DNA of 36,626 bases from Sphaerobacter sp. (GTDB lineage Bacteria > Chloroflexota > Chloroflexia > Thermomicrobiales > Thermomicrobiaceae): positions 1-36,626 of the forward strand of contig NZ_JADGHZ010000018.1 in the NCBI RefSeq assembly GCF_019683595.1, given 5' to 3'. Below are positions 25,814 through 33,310 of the stretch, one piece after another (position 1 is the stretch's first letter; each line of letters starts with the position of its first letter). Below the pieces are notes generated by a model. That model searched no databases and was not told the origin of the DNA. It saw only the letters and a list, made by a program, of their open reading frames with translations. The translations under genes were made by a program, and so were the position numbers.

Positions 25814-28104
25814 GCCGATCTCCTCGAGACGAAGAAGGTCAGCGCGCCGAGGAGCGCGATGGCGATGACGGTGATCTCACCGAGGGTGTCGAGCCCACGA
25901 AAATCGGCGAGGATGGCGGTGACGACGTCCGCGGCGTGCGCGGCCGGGGCCAGCTCCAGGTGCGCGCGGGCCATGACCGCGTCGGGTGCGGGCCACGACA
26001 GCACACCCCAGCAGATGACGAAGACGAAGGCGGTGGTGATGAAGCCCACCGCGCGGCGTCGCCCAGGGTGTGGCTCGTGCTCGGCCGGAGCACGGGCCAA
26101 CCCGATTGGGAGGAGCCCGAGCACGGCCAGCAGCAACAGCGTCATCATCGTCTCGATCAGCAGGGCTACCAGCGCCACGTCCGGTGCGCCGATGAAGGTG
26201 AAGACCGCCGCGAGCGAATAGCCCACCGCGGAGAGGGCGAGGACCAGGATCAGGCGACCGGCGCTGCGCGTCGCGACGAGGGCGGACAGTGCCGCGAGCA
26301 GCAGGAAGAGGAAGAGCGGCCAGTCGCTCGTCGGGAGTCGCCCGACGCGGAAGGTCGGCCAGGGCGGCGCGAGGACGATGGTGGCACCAACCACCAGCGC
26401 GGCCGCGACGAGAACGGTGGCGATCCGCCACTGGAGGTTGCGCACCTCAAGGAACGCGCGCGACCGGCGCGAGAACGTCGTCAGCCTGACGAGCCCCATG
26501 AACATGCCGCGGTCAGGACCGTACCGTTCCCCGATGCGCGCTACGACTCGGGGAGCGGCCGTCCAGCGAGGCGCGGTGAGCACTGCCACGATCCCGAGCA
26601 CCCAGGTGATGACGGCCATCAACGTGGGTGCGTGCAGATCCAGGTGATAGGCAAGCTCCAACGGCGTGGCTCGCTCGGCCATGGATTCCCCGGCTGCCGC
26701 GGCGAGGCTCGCTGCCGGATCCGGCACGATCCCTCCCAGCATGACCAGGAGTCCGAGCACGAGCACCGGCAGCGTGAGCGTCGCGGGGATCCGCTGCACC
26801 TGGCTCCGGAGCCGACCGGTGAAGATCCCGCCCCAGAAGCGCCAGGTATAGGCAAAGCTCAGGACCGCGCCCGCGACGGCCAGTACGGACACCAGTCCGC
26901 CGCGCTCCGAGGCCGCGGCGAAGAAGACTTCATCCTTGAAGAACCCCATCGTGAGCGGCAGGGCGGCCAGCCCGGCTGCGGCCAGTCCACTCCCGACGGC
27001 CAGCAGCGGGAGCGGCCGTGCGAGGCCGCCGAGCCGGTCGAGATCCGTCTCCCCGGTCGCCTCGGTCACAGCGCCGGCGCTCATAAAGAGTGCGCTCTTG
27101 ATAAGGGCATGGGCGAGGATATAGTAGGCCGCCCCTTCCACCGCGCCGAGGCTCAGCATCACCACTACGTACCCGTACTGCGCGATGGTCGAGTAGGCCA
27201 GCAACCGTTTGATTTCCCGCTGCGCCAGCGCCAGCACGCCACCGATCGCCATCGAGGCGAAGCCACCGGCCAGGAGCACGTTCTGCAGGCCGGGGCTCAG
27301 GGCCAGGAGGGGGTGGACCCGGCCGAGCAGGAAGACGCCCGCCGCGACCATGGCCGCCGAGTGGAGGTAGGCCGAGACGGGCGTCGGCGCGACCATCGCC
27401 TGCGGGAGCCAGAAGTGGAGTGGAACCTGGGCGCTCTTCGCGAGCGCTGCGACGGCGATCAGCGCACCGGTCGCGGTCACGAACGGCCCTGCCTGGACTT
27501 GCGCCAGGATGTCCGGGAGCTGCGCGGTGCCGAAGCGCGTGTAGAGCAGCACCCCGGCCAGAATGAGCAGGATCGCGCTGATCCCGGTCACCAGCAGCGC
27601 CGTCAACGCGGCCCGTCGCGAGGCTTCCTGTTCCCGCTCGTATCCGATCAGGTAGTACGACGTGATGGCAGTCAGATCCCAGAAGATGATCAAGACGATG
27701 AGATCCTGGGCCAGGACGAGGCCCAGCATGGCGGTCATGAAGAGAAGGATGAGGCTGTAGAGCCGGACGGTACGGGACAGCGGGTAACCCTCGTGGGCCG
27801 CATGCAGGGGCATGTAACCTGCCGCATAGGTCAGCACGGCAAGACCCACCCCGGTTGCCAGCAGGGCGTAGAGTCGGGCCAGGCCGTCGGCCGCGAAGGT
27901 GAGGCGGAGGCCCCAGGTCGGTGCCCAGGGGAGGTCGACCTGCCCTCCGGCGGGCATCAGGAGCGTGGCCGACAGCGCCAGGGCTGCGGTCGCCACCGCG
28001 AGGGGCGGCGCGAGCCTCGGGCGGACAGCGCCAAGAACAGCGACCGCGGCCGTCCCGAGCGCGGCGACGACGAGGGGCGCCAGCACGCGAAACTCCTCGG
28101 GCAT
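25810..28104 (-). CDS. mrpA: Na+/H+ antiporter subunit MrpA
   Basis: 764-residue large subunit of the Mrp antiporter, with a NuoL-like core (about 1-500) and a C-terminal MbhD/MbhE-like part (about 590-764). Core motifs are VLIIFWDLTAITSYYLIGYE, KSAQVPLHFWLPQAMVAPTPVSAYLHSA (the lysine channel helix), and ILAHALIKSALFMSAGAV. The C-terminal part contains GAPDVALVALLIETMMTLLLLAVLG and LGEITVIAIALLGALTFF. A GTG at 28119 gives a slightly longer frame, but the ATG at 28104 has GGAGGTGA at ideal spacing, so I use it. It is the first gene of mrpABCDEFG. An inverted repeat lies 57 bases upstream. Confidence 0.93.
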   Translation of the reverse strand: MPEEFRVLAPLVVAALGTAAVAVLGAVRPRLAPPLAVATAALALSATLLMPAGGQVDLPWAPTWGLRLTFAADGLARLYALLATGVGLAVLTYAAGYMPLHAAHEGYPLSRTVRLYSLILLFMTAMLGLVLAQDLIVLIIFWDLTAITSYYLIGYEREQEASRRAALTALLVTGISAILLILAGVLLYTRFGTAQLPDILAQVQAGPFVTATGALIAVAALAKSAQVPLHFWLPQAMVAPTPVSAYLHSAAMVAAGVFLLGRVHPLLALSPGLQNVLLAGGFASMAIGGVLALAQREIKRLLAYSTIAQYGYVVVMLSLGAVEGAAYYILAHALIKSALFMSAGAVTEATGETDLDRLGGLARPLPLLAVGSGLAAAGLAALPLTMGFFKDEVFFAAASERGGLVSVLAVAGAVLSFAYTWRFWGGIFTGRLRSQVQRIPATLTLPVLVLGLLVMLGGIVPDPAASLAAAAGESMAERATPLELAYHLDLHAPTLMAVITWVLGIVAVLTAPRWTAAPRVVARIGERYGPDRGMFMGLVRLTTFSRRSRAFLEVRNLQWRIATVLVAAALVVGATIVLAPPWPTFRVGRLPTSDWPLFLFLLLAALSALVATRSAGRLILVLALSAVGYSLAAVFTFIGAPDVALVALLIETMMTLLLLAVLGLLPIGLARAPAEHEPHPGRRRAVGFITTAFVFVICWGVLSWPAPDAVMARAHLELAPAAHAADVVTAILADFRGLDTLGEITVIAIALLGALTFFVSRRSA

Positions 28105-28160
28105 CGTCACCTCCAGCACCTGCGGCTAACCTCTGCCGGGTACGCTCGAACCAGTCGCGG

Positions 28161-28183
28161 GACACCCGCTACACCTGGGTGTC
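28161..28183 (-). repeat. inverted repeat upstream of the mrp operon
   Basis: GACACCC (28161-28167), 9-base spacer, GGGTGTC (28177-28183), perfect over 7 bases, 57 bases before the mrpA start. It could be a dimeric regulator site or an mRNA leader hairpin. No clear promoter hexamers were found around it. The rest of the 300-base gap to the kinase gene shows no gene. Confidence 0.45.
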
Positions 28184-28408
28184 GTGCTCGTCAGACGGAC
28201 GCACGGAGGCTCGCTGCACGGCCGTCAACAGTGGCAGCCGAGATGCGGCCGGAGCCGACCTGGGATCGACATAACGCGTGGAACGCACGGACGAGGCCAT
28301 CTGGCCCGGTCGGGCCTCGGGTGGGCACGGATCAGGGTGGTCCCGTGCGCGGTCAGCAGAACCCGAGCGTGCCGGCCGCCGTTAGGGATTTTACGATATG
28401 CTTGCGCC

Positions 28409-29335
28409 ATGCGTCATGGGGGCGAACGCGATCGCTATTCCCGCTTGGTGGAGCGCGCCGCGCCGGGCGCCACGCTGTGTGACGTGGCGGCGCTGCCGGG
28501 TGGCGTGTCCTCGCGCGTGACGGTAGTAGGGGTGCGCTACCCGGACGGGCGTCACCATCGCCTCGTCGTGCGGGAGTACGGCGACCGGGATCTCCAACGC
28601 AACCCCGATGTGGCGGCCCACGAGTTCCGCGTCCTCCAGGTTGTGCGAGCGGCAGGCGTGCCTGCGCCCGAACCCCACTACCTCGACCGGACCGGCGCGA
28701 TCCTGGGAACGCCGCTCATCGTCATCGCGTATGTCGATGGGCAGAACGGGCTGACCTCGTCGGATCTGGACCGCGGTCTCCCGCAACTGGCTGAAACGCT
28801 CGCCAAGATCCACTCCGTGGACCTCGCGGCGGCCGATCTCTCATTCCTTCCCCGTCAGGAGGTGGTCTACGCCGAGGTGCTCACACTACGGCCGGCCACG
28901 CTCGATGACTCCCTGGACGAACCGAGGATCCGTGAAGTGCTGGAACCCATCTGGCCCCTGCCGCGGCGGAACCGACCGGTGCTCCTACACGGGGACTACT
29001 GGCCCGGCAACACGCTGTGGCGCGATGGCCGGCTCGTAGCCGTGGTGGACTGGGAAGATGCCGCGCTCGGCGATCCGCTGGCCGACCTCGGCAATGCACG
29101 GCTGGAGATCCTGTGGGCGTACGGCCCCGACGCGATGCACGCCTTCACCCGGCGATACCGGGAGTTGATGCCCCACATCGACGTGTCCCACCTGCCGTAC
29201 TGGGATCTCGTCGCGGCCCTCCGTCCCGCCGGTAAGCTGTCGGAGTGGGGCCTGGACCCGCAGACCGAGCAGACGATGCGGACGAGGCACAGGCTCTTCG
29301 TCGATCAGGCGCTTCAGGCGCTCAACCGGCGCTGA
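28409..29335 (+). CDS. APH-fold phosphotransferase family protein
   Basis: 308-residue kinase of the aminoglycoside phosphotransferase/choline kinase fold. The P-loop-like region is PGGVSSRVTVVGV, followed by RLVVREYG and HEFRVLQVVRAAGVPAPEP. LLHGDYWPGN gives catalytic Asp196 and Asn201, and VVDWEDAALGDPLADL gives the metal-binding Asp214. The substrate is a small hydroxyl compound; nothing here points to antibiotic resistance specifically. The ATG at 28409 is favoured because TATGCT (28397-28402) would start transcription at or next to it, suggesting a leaderless mRNA; there is no ribosome-binding site. It ends 2 bases from the convergent gene. Confidence 0.9.
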   Translation: MRHGGERDRYSRLVERAAPGATLCDVAALPGGVSSRVTVVGVRYPDGRHHRLVVREYGDRDLQRNPDVAAHEFRVLQVVRAAGVPAPEPHYLDRTGAILGTPLIVIAYVDGQNGLTSSDLDRGLPQLAETLAKIHSVDLAAADLSFLPRQEVVYAEVLTLRPATLDDSLDEPRIREVLEPIWPLPRRNRPVLLHGDYWPGNTLWRDGRLVAVVDWEDAALGDPLADLGNARLEILWAYGPDAMHAFTRRYRELMPHIDVSHLPYWDLVAALRPAGKLSEWGLDPQTEQTMRTRHRLFVDQALQALNRR

Positions 29336-29337
29336 GG

Positions 29338-30387
29338 TTAGTTGCGTGCTCGCTCCCGCTGAGAGCGTCGCCGGCTGGACGTGCGTTCCGCCTCCGCTGC
29401 CTCCGCCGCGCCACCAACCCGGCGCCCCCCACGGCTTCCTGGCCTTCTCGGAGAGCGTTGAACGGGTGGCGAGCCCCTGAGTTCAGGCAAGGGCCGCTTG
29501 GAGCCGTCTGCCGGAACATCGGGGCGGGCGGCGAACGCGTCCGCCATGGCGCCGTCGATGAAGTACTGTGGCCATCGGTTGTCTTGCGGGTCGGAGATGG
29601 CGAACACCATCACCCCCTTGATTCGGTCCGGCATCTGCGCTACGGCGTCGAGGATGCGGCGGGCTTTCTCGTCCTTAGGTGTCGCCGGATCGTTGATCCC
29701 GATCTCGGTGACGTACACCGGCAACGACGTCTGGGTGAGCACCAGGTTGGTGACCTCCTGCCACTCGTAGTGATCCTCGATCGGCCAGACGTTGTAGTCA
29801 CCGTACTGGTGCACCGCGATGGCGTCGTAGACATCCCCGACGGCGCCGTCGCCCTGGCGTGACAGGATGATCTCGGCGTCGCGCAGCGATGTCGGCATCG
29901 AGGCCATCCAGCCGAAGTTTGGCCGATCGAGATCGCGCAGCGCCTCGCGCGTTTCTAGCATCCAGTCCCGCGCGCGGTACGGGTCCATCCCGCAGATGTT
30001 CGTCTCGTTGCTGACCTCGATGAAGAACTGCACCTCGGGGTGCCGCTCGACGACACTGTAGAACCCGCGTCCGACGAGGTCGGCCCGCGTGCGATCCGGC
30101 GCGAAGTCGCAGTCCTCGGTCGTCAGGATCACGGTGCGCGCTCCGTCGTCGATGAGCTCCTCGATCTGCTCTGGGGAGCCGCCGAATCCTACCGGGATCC
30201 GAAACCGCGCGATGTTCCCGCGCATCCGCCGAAAGAGGTCGCGTTCAACGTCGTCCCATCGGTTGGAACCGGGTGCGATCAGGTCGGCGCCGAAGGGGAT
30301 TCCGACCGCCGCCTTGGCGCTCGGCCCCGGTCGGAGTAGGACCGCCACGAGGATGATGACCGCAACGAAACGGAGGCGTGGTCCCAT
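29338..30387 (-). CDS. secreted glycoside hydrolase clan A-like protein
   Basis: 349 residues with a signal peptide (1-27, hydrophobic core VAVIILVAVLL, then SAKA as probable cleavage site) and a TIM-barrel similar to clan A glycosidases. It contains VQFFIEVSNETN with candidate acid/base Glu128 and LPVYVTEIGIND with candidate nucleophile Glu228. IAVHQYGDYN and GVMVFAISDPQDNRWPQYF are further barrel strands. After about residue 295 comes a 55-residue Arg/Pro/Gly/Ser-rich tail with no fold (SPRRPGSRGGRRVGG), atypical for the family. The ATG at 30387 fits the signal peptide, with GGGAG 10 bases upstream. It is similar in design to the 14766 lipoprotein but lacks its lipobox. The substrate is unknown. 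Confidence 0.75.
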   Translation of the reverse strand: MGPRLRFVAVIILVAVLLRPGPSAKAAVGIPFGADLIAPGSNRWDDVERDLFRRMRGNIARFRIPVGFGGSPEQIEELIDDGARTVILTTEDCDFAPDRTRADLVGRGFYSVVERHPEVQFFIEVSNETNICGMDPYRARDWMLETREALRDLDRPNFGWMASMPTSLRDAEIILSRQGDGAVGDVYDAIAVHQYGDYNVWPIEDHYEWQEVTNLVLTQTSLPVYVTEIGINDPATPKDEKARRILDAVAQMPDRIKGVMVFAISDPQDNRWPQYFIDGAMADAFAARPDVPADGSKRPLPELRGSPPVQRSPRRPGSRGGRRVGGAAEAAEAERTSSRRRSQRERARN

Positions 30388-30772
30388 GGTTGGGTTGTCT
30401 CCCGGCCGTGGACATCGGGCAGGTCGAAGGAACGGCGCACCGGCCTGGGGTCGCGCCGTGACAGGTCGCGCCCCGGTGCTGGCCACCGGTCCGTGTACGA
30501 ACAAGTCCGGCCGGACTTCCAAGAATCCGCTGCTCTGGCTCCGCTGAGCCAATGGATACGACCTTGGCGAGCACGGCCTGTGCCCCCAGAGAGCCGTGTG
30601 TCAACACCCTCAGAACGGGGTTACGGTCCGTTGAGCCTGACTCAGTGGGATGGACGCGCCGAGAGGGGGGCATGGGGAAGGTGAGAAACGCCCCCTTCCA
30701 CAAGGGAGGTCATGAGCGTGAGACGATGTAGCCAGGTGTAGCCAAACAGGGGACCAGAGAGGAGACAAATCA
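30388..30772. other. intergenic region without a clear gene
   Basis: About 385 bases between the secreted glycosidase gene and the tRNA-Ser terminator. A 9-codon frame at 30713 has AAGGGAGG before its ATG but is too short to call. It holds a GTGTAGCCA direct repeat at about 30726-30743 and an inverted repeat of GGGGGC/GCCCCC at about 30664-30694. No RNA gene is recognised. Confidence 0.4.
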
Positions 30773-30811
30773 GGGGTCATCGACGGGAACTCATCCCCGT
30801 GTAATGACCCC
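30773..30811 (-). terminator. terminator candidate of the tRNA-Ser/Arg transcript
   Basis: Long hairpin: GGGGTCAT (30773-30780) pairs with ATGACCCC (30804-30811), and ACGGG pairs with CCCGT inside. On the minus strand it is followed by TGATTTGTCTCC. It lies 27 bases past the 3' end of tRNA-Ser(GGA). Confidence 0.6.
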
Positions 30812-30838
30812 CGAGTTTCGCGTCTACAAGCGGTTTTC

Positions 30839-30931
30839 TGGCGGAAGGGGAGGGATTCGAACCCTCGAGGCGCTCATCACGCCTACGCGATTTCCAGTCG
30901 CGCGCACTCGGCCAGACTATGCGACCCTTCC
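30839..30931 (-). tRNA. tRNA-Ser(GGA)
   Basis: 93-base class II tRNA with a long variable arm. Acceptor GGAAGGG/CCCTTCC, anticodon stem CGCGA/TCGCG with loop CTGGAAA (anticodon GGA, reading UCC/UCU), discriminator G, CCA encoded (30839-30841 on the plus strand reads TGG). It lies 6 bases after tRNA-Ser(CGA), so the two are co-transcribed. Confidence 0.96.
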
Positions 30932-30937
30932 TTGAGG

Positions 30938-31023
30938 CGGAGAGGGTGGGATTCGAACCCACGAGGGCTATTCACCCTACCGCTTTTCGAGAGCGGCACC
31001 TTCAACCACTCGGACACCTCTCC
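30938..31023 (-). tRNA. tRNA-Ser(CGA)
   Basis: 86-base class II tRNA: acceptor GGAGAGG/CCTCTCC, anticodon stem CCGCT/AGCGG with loop CTCGAAA (anticodon CGA, reading UCG), long variable arm, T-loop TTCGAAT, discriminator G. CCA is not encoded (CCT follows). Confidence 0.96.
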
Positions 31024-31030
31024 ATGTCAA

Positions 31031-31081
31031 GCCCCGAACGCAAGGAGTGCAGGGCGCTGGTGTGGCCCTGCACTTCGGGGC
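31031..31081 (-). repeat. long hairpin between tRNA-Arg and tRNA-Ser(CGA)
   Basis: Two-part inverted repeat: GCCCCGAA (31031-31038) pairs with TTCGGGGC (31074-31081) and GTGCAGGGC (31047-31055) with GCCCTGCAC (31065-31073), with an 8-base bulge on one arm. It fills the spacer between the tRNAs and lacks a T tract; probable RNA-processing stem or weak terminator. Confidence 0.6.
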
Positions 31082-31083
31082 GG

Positions 31084-31156
31084 TACGCCCGGAGGGACTT
31101 GAACCCCCGACCTTTTGGTCCGCAACCAAACGCTCTATCCACTGAGCTACGGGCGC
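31084..31156 (-). tRNA. tRNA-Arg(GCG)
   Basis: 73-base tRNA: acceptor GCGCCCG/CGGGCGT (first pair G-U), D arm GCTC/GAGC, anticodon stem TTTGG/CCAAA with loop TTGCGGA (anticodon GCG, reading CGC/CGU), T arm GGGGG/CCCTC with one G-U pair, discriminator A. CCA is not encoded. Most bacteria use ACG (edited to ICG) for this box, so GCG is unusual. Confidence 0.92.
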
Positions 31157-31203
31157 ATATTCCGCTTGTTGCCGCGTGGGCGAAGTGCCTCGCGGCGTGT
31201 ATT

Positions 31204-31233
31204 AGGATAGCACATGACACGGAAAGGCTTCAA
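31204..31233 (-). promoter_or_regulatory. promoter candidate of the tRNA-Arg/Ser operon
   Basis: On the minus strand TTGAAG (31228-31233), an 18-base spacer and TATCCT (31204-31209) with the extended -10 TGC. Transcription would start about 40 bases before tRNA-Arg. Confidence 0.5.
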
Positions 31234-31367
31234 GTCGGGGCCATGCGGGGGAGGCGCGCGACCGCTGGCGGCGTGTGGCGCGGGTTCGTATTCTTACGGG
31301 CGAACCGCGGAACGATGAGCGGGAGCGGGCCGGCCGCGGGTGCCGGGCAGATGGAGGCAGGGCATCG

Positions 31368-32003
31368 ATGACCTCACGGACACGTAATCGAGGCCGACAT
31401 CCGGTCGACGATCGAGGGGAGTACGCTCCCGCGCCACGCCGCCGTCATTCCCGCCTCTTCGTGATCCTTGCGGTCGTGGTCAGTGCCGTGCTGGTCATCG
31501 GCCTGATCGAGGTGGTGCTGCTGGATCTGTTTTCCTCGCGCGGCTCCGACGACGTGTTTCTCCAGCCACAGATCGCCGTGACGCCCGGGTCGCAGGAGGC
31601 GGAGATGCGGGCTCGCCTCCAGGAGAATCCCGACGACGTGAACGCGATGCTGGTCCTGGCGGACTTGCTGGCCAACACCGGCCGGGCGTCGGAGGCGGTT
31701 CAGTGGTATGAGAAGGCGGTCCAGGCCCGGCCCGACGACGTGGGGCTGCGGGTGGCCTTCGGTCGGACGCTCATGCAGGGAGGGTATCGCCTCGACGCGG
31801 AGATCCAGTTCAAAAAGGCGATCGAACTGGCGCCGACGAACCCGGAGCCGATCTTCTTCCTCGGCCAGCTCTACCAGGAGAGCGACCCGCCGCGCGAGAG
31901 CGATGCCCGCGCGCAGTATGAGCGCGTGATCGAGGTGGCGCCCGAATCGGTCTACGCGCAGCGGGCCAAGGAGCAACTCGATGCCCTCGACCGGGCGTCG
32001 TAG
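31368..32003 (+). CDS. membrane-anchored TPR protein
   Basis: 211-residue protein: a basic cytoplasmic N-terminus (1-29), one membrane helix (30-54, LFVILAVVVSAVLVIGLIEVV) and an external domain of tetratricopeptide repeats (about 84-195). Repeats are visible as NPDDVNAMLVLADLLANTGR, ASEAVQWYEKAVQARPDD, LDAEIQFKKAIELAPTNP and ARAQYERVIEVAPES. TPR domains are protein-binding scaffolds. It is the first gene of the glycosyltransferase cluster, 11 bases before the next start, so it may organise or tether that machinery; this is inference. The ATG at 31368 has AGGG 7 bases upstream; longer in-frame starts lie near the tRNA-Arg promoter and have no better ribosome-binding site. Confidence 0.85.
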   Translation: MTSRTRNRGRHPVDDRGEYAPAPRRRHSRLFVILAVVVSAVLVIGLIEVVLLDLFSSRGSDDVFLQPQIAVTPGSQEAEMRARLQENPDDVNAMLVLADLLANTGRASEAVQWYEKAVQARPDDVGLRVAFGRTLMQGGYRLDAEIQFKKAIELAPTNPEPIFFLGQLYQESDPPRESDARAQYERVIEVAPESVYAQRAKEQLDALDRAS

Positions 32004-32014
32004 GTCGGTCGTCG

Positions 32015-33310
32015 ATGCGTCTCCTGCACGTGATCCAACGCTACTACCCATTCCAGGGCGGCTCCGAGCGGTATTTCCAGGCATTCTCGGAGCGTTTCGC
32101 CGCGGACGGCGCCAAGGTTCAGGTTCTGACGACCGACGCGTGGGATCTGGAGTATTTCTGGGATCCTACGAAGCGACGCGTCGAGGAGGTGGAGGACTGC
32201 CACGCCGGCGTGCGGATTCGGCGCCTGCCGTTGCGGCATCTCCCGGTGCCGCGGCTTACCCACCGCGCGATCCGGCGGCTGATGGCCGAGTCGGCGCGCT
32301 GGCGGTTCCCGGGACAGGTGCGGCTCCTCCACGCGGCGGGTCGGTTCGGGCCGTGGCTGCCGCCGGTGTCGGAGTGGCTGCCTGATCGGTCCTGGCGACC
32401 GGATGTGGTGCACTCGGCGAACGTCGCCTTCGAGTCGATGATCGCGGGTGCGGAGCGGCTGGCGAGGACGGTCGATGCGCCGCATCTGGTGACGCCGTTC
32501 GTGCACCTGGGGGAGGGGCCTTCGTCACGGGTCCGGCGGTACTACACGATGCCGCACCAGATGGCGTTGCTGCGTCGGGCGGACGGCGTGATGGCGCTGA
32601 CCACGATTGAGGCCGACTATCTCATCGGCCGTGGCGTCGCGTCGGACCGTGTCCACGTCGTCGGGGCTGGGCTGGACGTGGCGGCGGTGACCGGAGGGGA
32701 CGCGGCCCGGGCGCGGCAGCGGCTGGGCATCGACTGTCCCATGGTGCTGGCGCTGGGGGCCGCGGCGTTCGACAAGGGATCGTTCCACCTGGCCGAGGCG
32801 GCGGGGGCGCTGGATCGCGCGGGCTGGCCGGTGGCGGTCGTGTTCGCCGGTCCGGTCATGAGCGAGTTCGAACGGTTCGTCGCGGAGTTGCCCGCGGCGG
32901 CGCGCCGCAACCTGCACGTGTTGGGGTTCGTCTCAGATGAGGACAAGCGCGACCTGCTGGCTGCGGCGGATGTGGTGGCGCTGCCGTCCCGGACCGAATC
33001 CTTCGGGATCGTGTTCCTGGAGGCGTGGGCCAATGGGAAGCCGGTGATCGGCGCGCGGGCGGGGGCCATTCCGGCGGTCGTGGCCCACGAGCGGGATGGT
33101 CTGCTGGTACCCTTCGGGGATGTGGCCGCGCTGGCGGATGCGATTCGGTGGCTGACGGCCGACCCGGCGCTGGCGGCGCGGCTCGGCGCGGCGGGCCGGG
33201 AGAAGGTGGTCGACGAGGCCGCGTGGTATCAGCGCATCCGGGAGGTGTACGCGCGGGTGCTGGGCACGACGGCCGAGCCGGTCGCGGCCAGGAGCGGGGA
33301 GGGGAGATGA
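32015..33310 (+). CDS. glycosyltransferase family 4 (GT-B fold)
   Basis: 431-residue GT-B retaining glycosyltransferase. The N-terminal acceptor domain starts LLHVIQRYYPFQGGSERYFQ, with the GG-x-E loop typical of GT4. The C-terminal nucleotide-sugar domain has DRVHVVGAGLD, LALGAAAFDKGSFHL and RTESFGIVFLEAW with the EX7E pair Glu328 and Glu336, then GAIPAVVAHERDGLLVPFGD. It is cytoplasmic, probably membrane-associated through basic patches. The ATG at 32015 follows the TPR gene closely; its stop overlaps the next gene's start by four bases. Donor and acceptor sugars are unknown. It belongs to a surface-glycan or exopolysaccharide cluster by context. Confidence 0.92.
   Translation: MRLLHVIQRYYPFQGGSERYFQAFSERFAADGAKVQVLTTDAWDLEYFWDPTKRRVEEVEDCHAGVRIRRLPLRHLPVPRLTHRAIRRLMAESARWRFPGQVRLLHAAGRFGPWLPPVSEWLPDRSWRPDVVHSANVAFESMIAGAERLARTVDAPHLVTPFVHLGEGPSSRVRRYYTMPHQMALLRRADGVMALTTIEADYLIGRGVASDRVHVVGAGLDVAAVTGGDAARARQRLGIDCPMVLALGAAAFDKGSFHLAEAAGALDRAGWPVAVVFAGPVMSEFERFVAELPAAARRNLHVLGFVSDEDKRDLLAAADVVALPSRTESFGIVFLEAWANGKPVIGARAGAIPAVVAHERDGLLVPFGDVAALADAIRWLTADPALAARLGAAGREKVVDEAAWYQRIREVYARVLGTTAEPVAARSGEGR

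Noticed and set aside
25936-28482. 848-codon plus-strand open frame opposite mrpA and mrpB
   Set aside because: Antisense to a clear Mrp gene pair. The product is a Gly/Arg/Glu/His/Gln-rich string with no fold, the usual shadow of high-GC codons.
30713-30742. 9-codon frame with good ribosome-binding site upstream of tRNA-Ser terminator
   Set aside because: Too short to judge; no following gene on that strand that it could regulate as a leader peptide.
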